Assembly: GCA_947487925.1 (NCBI GenBank)
Contig: CANLCA010000296.1
Coordinates: forward strand, 1-5,026
DNA: 5,026 bases
Direction: 5' to 3'
Source: Verrucomicrobiales bacterium
GTDB lineage: Bacteria > Verrucomicrobiota > Verrucomicrobiia > Limisphaerales > F1-80-MAGS106
A program made the position numbers and the translations under genes. Positions 1 to 5,026 of this stretch are shown in pieces (within the stretch, counting starts at the first letter, position 1; each line of letters begins with the position of its first letter). Under the pieces are notes generated by a model, which did no database searches, had not been told where the DNA came from, and saw only the letters and a list, made by a program, of their open reading frames with translations.

Positions 1-1
1 A

Positions 2-292
2 AGCGAAAGTCTGGTCATTTCACCCATGGTGCTGCTGGAACTTCAGTATTTGCATGAGCTTTCCCGAGTCAGCCAAGACCCCGCTTTGATCGTGAAGGAA
101 CTGGAGAAAAGTCTCGGCCTCACTGTTCTCAAGGCCGAGTTCGAAGGCATCATCATGGCTGCTTTGGTGGAAAGTTGGACTCGTGATCCCTTTGACAGGA
201 TGATCGTCGCCCACGCGAACCTCGCTTCCGCTCCGCTCTTGACCAAGGATGCGTCCATTCGTCAACATTACCGGCAAGGATTCTGGGACTGA
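2..292 (+). CDS. PIN-domain (VapC-type) toxin, C-terminal part, cut by the window edge
   Basis: The reading frame is open from base 2 to a TGA at 290-292 and gives 96 residues, so the gene starts left of the window. An internal ATG lies at 26, but the frame upstream of it already reads ESLVISP, which fits the family, so the ATG is probably not the true start. PIN-domain proteins are Mg-dependent ribonucleases. The VapC toxins among them cleave tRNA or rRNA when their antitoxin is lost. Visible family marks are a Glu in the helix LLELQYLHEL, which matches the second conserved acid, then DPFDRMIVAHA and LLTKD, which carry the later conserved acidic residues. The N-terminal strand with the first catalytic Asp is not in view. 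Its antitoxin, if any, would lie upstream. It converges on, and overlaps by 25 bp, the broken toxin gene on the other strand. It could be an intact gene or a fragment; the window cannot decide. Confidence 0.82.
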   Translation, partial: SESLVISPMVLLELQYLHELSRVSQDPALIVKELEKSLGLTVLKAEFEGIIMAALVESWTRDPFDRMIVAHANLASAPLLTKDASIRQHYRQGFWD

Positions 293-456
293 CCGCCAAC
301 CATTGGGATCCATGCTTCGAGAGGCCAAAGCGCGGGAACTTCAATGCACGCGCCCGCAGCAACCGCTTGAACCATCGCCGCCGAATCCTTGGTTGCTTGA
401 GCAGGATGCACCCAAGCGATGGCAACCGATGCGTCAGCGACGAAGGCATGGCTCAT
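268..456 (-). pseudogene. VapC-type PIN toxin, N-terminal remnant (3' truncated)
   Basis: This frame of 62 residues starts MSHAFVADASVAIAWVHP, the first beta strand of a PIN domain with the first catalytic Asp at residue 8. It continues to VPALWPLE, where Glu47 fits the second conserved acid. After that Glu (about base 316) the sequence turns into AWIPMVGGQSQ and stops at 268, with no similarity to the helix that normally follows. None of the three minus-strand frames across 292-316 resumes the family sequence. VapC toxins are usually about 130-140 residues, so more than half is missing, including the later catalytic acids. The product should be inactive as a nuclease. The start is supported by an ATGA overlap with the antitoxin stop and by a purine-rich ribosome site. 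The tail lies over the end of the convergent PIN gene, so a deletion or rearrangement joined them somewhere in about 293-316. Confidence 0.8.
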
Positions 457-716
457 TCCCTGCCTTCCTCAATGGCGGCCCTGACGTCGGCGTCGGTCAG
501 TTTTGCTTTCCCTTTGGTTCGGGCGAGTATCTGCTTTTGCAACTCCCCGAGACCCGCGACGGCCTTGCGCACCGTTTCCAGGCTTCGGATCCCTTCGGGC
601 ACAAGGCGCGCCACTGGTTTGTCGTGCCGGGTGATGACGACTTCCTCGCCCTTGGCCACGCGGTCCAGCAGTTCGCCAAAGCGTGTTTTGGCTTCAAATG
701 CGGATATGGTTGGCAT
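453..716 (-). CDS. Phd/YefM-family antitoxin (VapB-type partner of the truncated toxin)
   Basis: The 87-residue product begins MPTISAFEAKTRFGELLDRV and goes on to a GEEVVITRHDKPVARLVP segment. This is the classic Phd/YefM fold: an N-terminal DNA-binding and dimerisation domain (about residues 1-50) with the AKTRFGELLDRV helix and the ITRHDKPVARLVP strand. The remainder (51-87) is charged and helical and is the part that normally wraps and blocks the toxin. In this family the antitoxin neutralises a PIN-type or RelE-type toxin and represses its own operon. The gene looks complete. Its stop overlaps the toxin start as ATGA, which shows translational coupling. No good Shine-Dalgarno sequence precedes the ATG at 716; only a GGAA lies some 11 bases upstream. 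Because the toxin next to it is truncated, this antitoxin is probably an orphan that may still repress its promoter or neutralise a related toxin encoded elsewhere. Confidence 0.9.
   Translation of the reverse strand: MPTISAFEAKTRFGELLDRVAKGEEVVITRHDKPVARLVPEGIRSLETVRKAVAGLGELQKQILARTKGKAKLTDADVRAAIEEGRE
463..470 (-). promoter_or_regulatory. Ribosome binding site of the truncated toxin gene
   Basis: The minus strand reads GAGGAAGG inside the last codons of the antitoxin gene, six bases before the toxin ATG (456-454). This is the clearest Shine-Dalgarno-like site in the window. It supports 456 as the toxin start and coupled translation of the two genes. Confidence 0.5.
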
Positions 717-886
717 AGAGTTGTCTGTTCCAAATTAACCAGTCATTGATTAGTCTATATCGAAACTTGCCTGCAACTTCTTTCGATGCGTGCCTCAGCT
801 TTGCAATCCGGATGAATTCGATTCCATCTCACCCCAGCTCGAATCGATGCGTGGCGGTTGCGTCACTCACCGGATCCATAAAGGCT
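717..886. promoter_or_regulatory. Divergent intergenic region with AT-rich core, probable promoters and antitoxin operator
   Basis: These 170 bp separate the minus-strand antitoxin gene from the plus-strand secreted-protein gene, so both promoters should lie here. Bases 731-765 are about 70% A+T by hand count, far above the GC-rich surroundings. The core contains AGTC twice (741-744 and 752-755), spaced 11 bp, about one helical turn. These could be half-sites for antitoxin autoregulation, which is known for Phd/YefM operons; this assignment is inference. I could not place a convincing -35/-10 pair on either strand. The stretch 770-886 stays open in the frame of the large gene but carries no recognisable protein sequence. 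Confidence 0.35.
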
Positions 887-3800
887 ATGTCTCATTCTTC
901 GTCAAGGCCCTCTCACCCAGCCCGTTGTCAATTTTCACCCCGCTCCACTGCCGTTTTGAATCTGATTCCAAGCGTTTCCGTGTTCGTGCTTTTCGTATTT
1001 CTCGTGGTCGCGGTGGCCGCTTCAAGATCCAACGCCGCTGCGGCTCCGGGGTGGCAACCCGGCCCAGGGTTTCGATTTGCGCCGATGGAAGTCCCCCGGG
1101 GCGGTCAAGCCGGATTCGCTCTTTTGCCGGGAACGGCGACCGGGATCGCCTTCACCAATCACCTTTCAGATGGCACCATCGCGACGAATCGGGTTCTGGC
1201 AATCGGTTCTGGGGTCGCCTTGGGGGACGTGGACGGCGACGGCTGGGTGGATCTCTATTTTTGCGGGCTTGAGGGCGATAACGTCCTCTACCGCAACTTG
1301 GGCAATTGGAAGTTTGCCGATATCACTTCATCATCGGGGGCGGGTGTAGATTGTAAGAATCAATTCTCGACCGGTTGTGTTTTCGCGGACCTGGACCGCG
1401 ACAAGGACTTGGACCTTCTGGTCAACAGTCTCGGAGGGGGTACTCGGGCCTTTCTCAATGACGGCAAAGGGCACTTTACGGAACTTGCTGACTCTGGACT
1501 TTTGCGGAATCTCGGGGCCACCTCCATGGCACTCGCAGACGTTGATGGCGATGGCGACCTGGACCTTTACGTCACGAATTACCGTACCGATACCTTCCAG
1601 GACGATCCGCCAGGACTGAGGATCACGAGTCGGAGGCGTCCGGATGGGACAGAGGTCATCGAGCCCGCCGAACGGTTCGTAGGATTGCGGACTGCTGCCG
1701 GAGGCATCGTGGTCGAGCGCGGTGAAATGGATGTGTTTTACGTCAATCGGGGAGACGGACATTTCTTTTCGGCGCCGTGGAACGTTGGGGTTTTCCTGGA
1801 TGAGGAAGGCAAAGCGTTGTCCGAACCTCCGAGGGATTGGGGCCTCTCGGTGCTGTTCCGAGACCTCAATGGGGACGGGCTGCCCGACATCTACGTGTGT
1901 AATGACTTTCCTTACTGGTCAGACCGGATTTGGTTGAATGTGCAGGGAAAACGATTTCGCGCCGTGCCCAAGACCGCGATTCGGTGCATCAGCCTAGCCT
2001 CGATGGCGGTTGATGCCGCAGATATCAACAGGGACGGTTTCGATGATTTGTTTGTGGCCGACATGCTGAGTCCGCGCCGGGAGTCCAGGGCGTGGCAGCG
2101 GCCGGACACGCTTTCCGAAGCGCTGAGCAAGTCAGCGGGCGATCCCCAATTCCGTCCTGAAGTGCCACGCAACACTCTCCACCTCGCCCGGGGCGATGGA
2201 ACTTACGCGGAGATAGCCCAACTCGCTGGGGTAGCGGCATCCGATTGGACATGGGGTTCGATGTTTCTGGATGTGGACCTCGATGGTTGGGAAGACCTTC
2301 TGGTGGCCACGGGATACAAGCAGGATGTCCAAGACGGCGATATGATCCTCAATATCGCAAAGCAAGGCGCCAGAACGACCGTCCAGACCCGGCTCAAGAA
2401 TCTCGCCCAGGCGCCCCATCGCTTTTGCCCGTCCATGGCTTTTCGAAACAACCGTGACCTGACCTTCGCGGACGCCAGCAAAGCTTGGGGGTTTGACACG
2501 GTTGGCGTGGCCCAAGGGATGGCGATGGCGGATCTTGATAATGACGGAGACCTTGACGTGGTGATCAACTGTTTGAATGCTCCGGCGCGTGTGTTGCGGA
2601 ACGAATCATCAGCCCCACGCGTGGCGGTTCGGCTCATCGGAAGGCGCGGCAACACCCACGGAATCGGCGGCCGCATCCTCGTGAAGGGCGGCCCTGTCGC
2701 GCAATCCCAGGAGATGATCGCGGGAGGGCGGTATCTGTCCGGTGACGACGCGATGCGTGTCTTCGCCGCGGGCGAGTCCGCGAAGCTCGAGATCGAAGTC
2801 CGTTGGCGGAGTGGCGCGAGGAGCCTGGTCAAGGATGTCTCTCCCAATTATCTCTACGAAATCGAAGAGCCCTCGGAAGCGGGGGCGACGAATCCCCCTC
2901 CTGAGGTCGTTAAGGCGTTATTCGAGGATCGCACCATGAGCCTCAATCACAGCCACACCGCCAATGATTTCAATGATTTTTCGCGACAACCCTTATTGCC
3001 ACGTCGGCTGAGCACATTGGGTCCGGGCATCGTTTGGATGGACCTCAATGGCGATGGGAAGGATGAACTCATTGTTGGTGGAGGTCAGGGTGATCGCATG
3101 GCGGTCTTCTCGAACGGAGGCGATGGAAAATTTTTGCGGGAGACGAATGCCAGTCAAACTGAGGTGGAATCGAGTTTCCAAACAGGGCTCTTGGCATGGA
3201 GTGGACGGGGCGATCGGATTCAATTGCTTGCGGGAGGATCGAATTGGGAGTTGGGCGAGACCAATGCCGCATTTTTCCACACTTTCGAGTTTGTTGCGGG
3301 CAAGCCTGGGAAAGGAGTGGCATCTCAGGCACGTGGGGGCCAAACCATTGGCCCGCTGGCGATGGCCGACGTTGATGGGGACGGTGATTTGGAACTTTTC
3401 ATCGGTGGGCGCGCGATGCCGGGCAGATATCCTGAGGCGGCAGGCTCAGTGATCCTTCAAAACGACGGGGATCAGTTTTCCTCCTTGGCGCTGTTCGAAA
3501 CCGTCGGATTGGTGAGTGGTGCGGTGTTTTTTGACTTCGACGGGGATGGGGATTCCGATCTGGCCTTGGCTTGTGAATGGGGTCCGATCCGGATTTTTAG
3601 GAACGACAAAGGTCGATTTAAAGAAGTGACAGAGGCGATGAAAATAGGGGGAACTCGTGGATGGTGGAACGGTATCGCGACGGGGGATTTTGACGGGGAC
3701 GGCCGGATGGACCTTGTGGCATCCAACTGGGGCCGGAACTGGAGCCCGGATCCTTCGCCGGGAGTGGACACGCCGGTGCGGCTTTACTATGGAGATTTCG

Positions 3801-4657
3801 CGAGGGAAGGAACGATACAGACCCTCTTGGCGTCCATGGATCCTGGCCTCAAGAAGTGGCTTCCGTGGCGAGAAAGAAAAGTCGTCGTCTCCGCGATCCC
3901 GTCTATCATACCACGGGCACCAAACCATCATGCCTACGGACCGATGGGGGTGGAAGAACTGTTGGGCATCCCAGCGGGTGAGGCTCGGCAACTCGAAGCC
4001 CACGCGATGGAGTCCATGGTTTTCCTGAACCGGGGCGACCATTTCGAAGCTCGCCCGCTGCCTGTCGAGGCGCAGTTTTCCCCGGCATTTGGCGTCGTGG
4101 TGGCTGATTGGGATGGCGACGGTAAGGAGGATGTTTTTCTCGCTCAAAACTTTTTTGGAGTGGATTACGAAACCTCTCGGCACGACGCGGGTGCGGGGTT
4201 GGTGCTGCTGGGAGACGGGCAAGGAGGTTTCCGGGCGCTGGGCCCGCTTGAATCAGGGATTTCGATCTACGGCGAGCAACGGGGCGCCGCCGCGGCGGAT
4301 TTTGACGGCGATGGCCGCATCGACCTCGCGGTGACTCAGAACGGTGGACCCACGCGCCTTTTCCGAAACGTGCGGGCAACTGCCGGGGTTCGAATCACGA
4401 TCCGAGGTGCGACGGCAAATCCTGGCGCGGTCGGCGCCCGGGTGCGAGTCAAGAACCGAGGCGTTTACGGTCCTGCGCGGGAAGTGCACTCCGGAGGAGG
4501 CTATTGGTCGCAGGATTCGGCAACTTTGGTGTTTGCGTCGTCGTCAGATCCGGACGCGGTGGAGGTCCGGATGCCCGGAGCGGACCCGCGCGAGTGGCCT
4601 TGGCCGGCAGGGGCTAAGAACGTGGAGATCACAGCAACCGGAGTCAGGGCAAAGTAA
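887..4657 (+). CDS. Secreted FG-GAP/VCBS repeat protein with two ASPIC/UnbV domains (CRTAC1-like)
   Basis: The product has 1256 residues counted from the ATG at 887. A signal peptide is visible: several Arg residues, then a hydrophobic stretch at about 24-45 (VSVFVLFVFLVVAVAA), then SNAAAA as a likely cleavage site near 50-53. Asp-rich calcium loops of the form DxDGDGxxDL begin at residues 114, 168, 218, 326, 379, 462 and 549, followed by an ASPIC/UnbV domain (about 578-660, with GIGGRILVKGG and EMIAGGRYLS). A second series begins at 719, 828, 883, 934, 1074 and 1138, followed by another ASPIC-like domain (about 1166-1252, with GARVRVKNRG and EVHSGGGYWSQDS). Such loops build beta-propellers, as in integrin alpha chains. 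Bacterial members are exported and thought to bind partners or surfaces, but no substrate is known. Family features between repeats are kept, such as FLDVDLDGWEDLLVATG, NDFNDF and VTQNGG, so it looks full length and intact. The start is uncertain: AAGG sits only two bases before the ATG, and the frame stays open upstream with an ATG at 812. I chose 887 because it gives a normal signal peptide. No partner gene adjoins it, so it is probably monocistronic. Confidence 0.93.
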   Translation: MSHSSSRPSHPARCQFSPRSTAVLNLIPSVSVFVLFVFLVVAVAASRSNAAAAPGWQPGPGFRFAPMEVPRGGQAGFALLPGTATGIAFTNHLSDGTIATNRVLAIGSGVALGDVDGDGWVDLYFCGLEGDNVLYRNLGNWKFADITSSSGAGVDCKNQFSTGCVFADLDRDKDLDLLVNSLGGGTRAFLNDGKGHFTELADSGLLRNLGATSMALADVDGDGDLDLYVTNYRTDTFQDDPPGLRITSRRRPDGTEVIEPAERFVGLRTAAGGIVVERGEMDVFYVNRGDGHFFSAPWNVGVFLDEEGKALSEPPRDWGLSVLFRDLNGDGLPDIYVCNDFPYWSDRIWLNVQGKRFRAVPKTAIRCISLASMAVDAADINRDGFDDLFVADMLSPRRESRAWQRPDTLSEALSKSAGDPQFRPEVPRNTLHLARGDGTYAEIAQLAGVAASDWTWGSMFLDVDLDGWEDLLVATGYKQDVQDGDMILNIAKQGARTTVQTRLKNLAQAPHRFCPSMAFRNNRDLTFADASKAWGFDTVGVAQGMAMADLDNDGDLDVVINCLNAPARVLRNESSAPRVAVRLIGRRGNTHGIGGRILVKGGPVAQSQEMIAGGRYLSGDDAMRVFAAGESAKLEIEVRWRSGARSLVKDVSPNYLYEIEEPSEAGATNPPPEVVKALFEDRTMSLNHSHTANDFNDFSRQPLLPRRLSTLGPGIVWMDLNGDGKDELIVGGGQGDRMAVFSNGGDGKFLRETNASQTEVESSFQTGLLAWSGRGDRIQLLAGGSNWELGETNAAFFHTFEFVAGKPGKGVASQARGGQTIGPLAMADVDGDGDLELFIGGRAMPGRYPEAAGSVILQNDGDQFSSLALFETVGLVSGAVFFDFDGDGDSDLALACEWGPIRIFRNDKGRFKEVTEAMKIGGTRGWWNGIATGDFDGDGRMDLVASNWGRNWSPDPSPGVDTPVRLYYGDFAREGTIQTLLASMDPGLKKWLPWRERKVVVSAIPSIIPRAPNHHAYGPMGVEELLGIPAGEARQLEAHAMESMVFLNRGDHFEARPLPVEAQFSPAFGVVVADWDGDGKEDVFLAQNFFGVDYETSRHDAGAGLVLLGDGQGGFRALGPLESGISIYGEQRGAAAADFDGDGRIDLAVTQNGGPTRLFRNVRATAGVRITIRGATANPGAVGARVRVKNRGVYGPAREVHSGGGYWSQDSATLVFASSSDPDAVEVRMPGADPREWPWPAGAKNVEITATGVRAK

Positions 4658-4663
4658 TCCGTA

Positions 4664-4675
4664 AAACGGCAGTTG
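4664..4675 (+). repeat. 12-bp repeat word AAACGGCAGTTG, copy 1
   Basis: AAACGGCAGTTG starts six bases after the stop codon of the large gene. An identical copy lies at 4743-4754 and a one-mismatch copy at 4890-4901. Each copy stands at the head of a different intergenic module, which suggests a boundary or recombination word. Confidence 0.65.
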
Positions 4676-4687
4676 AGATGAAGGAAC

Positions 4688-4740
4688 CGCGGATAAACCC
4701 TGATGCACGCGGACAAAAACCAAATCACAGGATTAAACCT
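4688..4740 (+). repeat. Probable fragment of a dispersed intergenic repeat with 20-bp internal period
   Basis: CGCGGA occurs at 4688-4693 and again at 4708-4713, exactly 20 bp apart. GGATAAACC (4691-4699) is echoed by GGATTAAACC (4730-4739). Read on the minus strand, the segment gives FLSACIRVYPRFL, a peptide pattern I associate with spurious reading frames from a widespread intergenic repeat in Verrucomicrobiota and similar genomes. The internal repeats are seen directly; the family assignment is inference. Confidence 0.45.
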
Positions 4741-4742
4741 TC

Positions 4743-4754
4743 AAACGGCAGTTG
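4743..4754 (+). repeat. 12-bp repeat word AAACGGCAGTTG, copy 2
   Basis: This copy is identical to the one at 4664-4675 and 79 bp downstream of it. The two copies bracket the CGCGGA module like short direct repeats. Confidence 0.65.
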
Positions 4755-4889
4755 CCGATGGCGAATCTTCGCGAGGTCTTGGCGATAAAATCTTTCCCAA
4801 TCACTCGCCAGATCCAGAAAGGAACTGCCTCCCTCTGCGTCAAGTCTCTCTCAGCCAGGTTGTTGAAAACCTCCACGAAGTGAAGCTAA

Positions 4890-4901
4890 AAACGGAAGTT
4901 G
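4890..4901 (+). repeat. 12-bp repeat word, copy 3 (AAACGGAAGTTG)
   Basis: It differs from the other two copies by one base (C to A at the seventh position). It is followed by GAACCACTAATTTTCACTAA, itself internally repetitive (CACTAA twice). This again looks like the head of a separate repeat module. Confidence 0.55.
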
Positions 4902-4944
4902 AACCACTAATTTTCACTAAGAGCGTGTCCGAAAAATCGCAAAA

Positions 4945-4958
4945 CCTGAGGAATCAGG
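4945..4958. repeat. Small perfect hairpin CCTGA-GGAA-TCAGG
   Basis: Five-base arms enclose a GGAA tetraloop on the + strand, of the stable GNRA type. No T-run follows on the + strand (GCCAATC follows), and the minus-strand side reads TTTTGCGATTTTT after the hairpin. It could therefore serve as a weak terminator for a minus-strand transcript entering from the right. The function is unproven. Confidence 0.4.
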
Positions 4959-4983
4959 CCAATCTTCGAAGTTGGATTCGTAT

Positions 4984-5025
4984 CATTGCGATATAAACCC
5001 ACGATTCGGCACTGGTCTCGCAATG
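4984..5025. repeat. 8-bp perfect inverted repeat CATTGCGA / TCGCAATG
   Basis: CATTGCGA at 4984-4991 is the exact reverse complement of TCGCAATG at 5018-5025, with 26 bases between. It could form a long-looped stem, be a protein-binding site, or be part of a mobile-element end lying across the window edge. The window stops one base later, so the structure may extend further. Confidence 0.45.
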
Positions 5026-5026
5026 T

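Larger units (their letters stand above)
4658..5026. other. Gene-free intergenic region made of short repeat modules
   Basis: No reading frame in these 369 bp has a ribosome site together with recognisable protein similarity. The content is a mosaic: three copies of a 12-bp word, a short CGCGGA periodicity, an internal segment (about 4755-4880) flanked by the repeat words, and two inverted repeats near the right edge. The only hairpin directly after the large gene (CCGT-AAA-ACGG, 4659-4669) has four base pairs and no T-run, so no rho-independent terminator can be called. The overall look matches noncoding dispersed repeats of Verrucomicrobiota-like genomes; this is from memory of such sequences and not from a search. 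Confidence 0.6.

Noticed and set aside
306..311. GGATCC next to the toxin breakpoint as a possible cloning-junction artefact
   Set aside because: GGATCC occurs at several other places in the window, including the middle of intact genes, so its presence here is not informative.
249..749. A 166-residue plus-strand reading frame over the toxin-antitoxin genes
   Set aside because: It is antisense to the well-recognised antitoxin and VapC sequences, and its translation has no family resemblance.
746..886. Upstream extension of the large gene to a TTG at 746
   Set aside because: The extra 47 residues lack a ribosome site, place a long polar stretch before the signal peptide, and overlap the AT-rich promoter-like core.
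790..1272. A 160-residue plus-strand reading frame overlapping the start of the large gene
   Set aside because: It is Arg/Ser-rich out-of-frame translation of the signal peptide and the first repeats, with no recognisable features.
2203..2847. A 214-residue minus-strand reading frame inside the large gene
   Set aside because: It is antisense to the first ASPIC/UnbV domain, with Ser/Arg/Pro-rich low-information translation.
3446..4222. A 258-residue minus-strand reading frame inside the large gene
   Set aside because: It lies fully antisense to clear calcium-loop repeats; the absence of stops follows from the GC-rich codon pattern, and the protein is rich in His/Pro/Arg without a known motif.
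1200..4350. Many short near-identical DNA stretches such as GATGGCGATGG and GACGGGGA as possible DNA repeats
   Set aside because: They encode the Asp/Gly calcium loops of the protein and are explained by amino-acid repetition, not by a DNA-level repeat element.
4659..4669. Hairpin CCGT-AAA-ACGG as terminator of the large gene
   Set aside because: It has only four base pairs and no following T-run; it also forms part of the repeat word at 4664.
4703..4996. A 97-residue plus-strand reading frame in the downstream intergenic region
   Set aside because: It begins inside the CGCGGA repeat module, runs through two copies of the 12-bp word and both segment boundaries, and has no ribosome site, so it is better explained as a chance frame over repeats.

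Overview
The window most likely comes from a free-living or environmental bacterium of the Verrucomicrobiota or a related phylum. This is an inference. It rests on three things: a long secreted FG-GAP/VCBS protein with ASPIC-UnbV domains, a family abundant in that group; GC-rich coding sequence with few clear Shine-Dalgarno sites; and an intergenic region whose short modules resemble dispersed repeats I associate with those genomes. No rRNA or housekeeping gene is present to settle it.

Left part (1-716): toxin-antitoxin debris. A PIN-domain (VapC-type) toxin gene enters from the left edge on the + strand and ends at 292. Converging on it is a minus-strand vapBC-type operon: an intact Phd/YefM-like antitoxin (716 to 453) and, overlapping it by ATGA, a VapC toxin (456 to 268). 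That toxin keeps only its N-terminal third to half and then runs out of frame into the tail of the other PIN gene. The antitoxin therefore appears to have lost its working partner at this locus.

Middle part (717-886): a 170-bp divergent spacer with an AT-rich core (731-765). It probably holds the promoter and operator of the antitoxin gene and the promoter of the large gene. No consensus promoter could be assigned.

Main gene (887-4657): one secreted protein of about 1256 residues. It has an N-terminal signal peptide and thirteen Asp-rich calcium-loop repeats. It is organised as two successive propeller-plus-ASPIC/UnbV units: seven loops then ASPIC, and six loops then a shortened ASPIC. Extracellular calcium-dependent binding or adhesion is the plausible role, but the ligand is unknown.

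Right part (4658-5026): 369 bp with no convincing gene. It looks like a mosaic of intergenic repeat modules. A 12-bp word occurs three times (the third with one mismatch), a CGCGGA word recurs at 20-bp spacing, and two perfect inverted repeats lie near the right edge. No clear rho-independent terminator follows the large gene.

I found no CRISPR array, tRNA, rRNA, transposase or obvious new multi-gene system. The most unusual features are the broken toxin facing a second PIN gene and the repeat mosaic downstream of the large gene.
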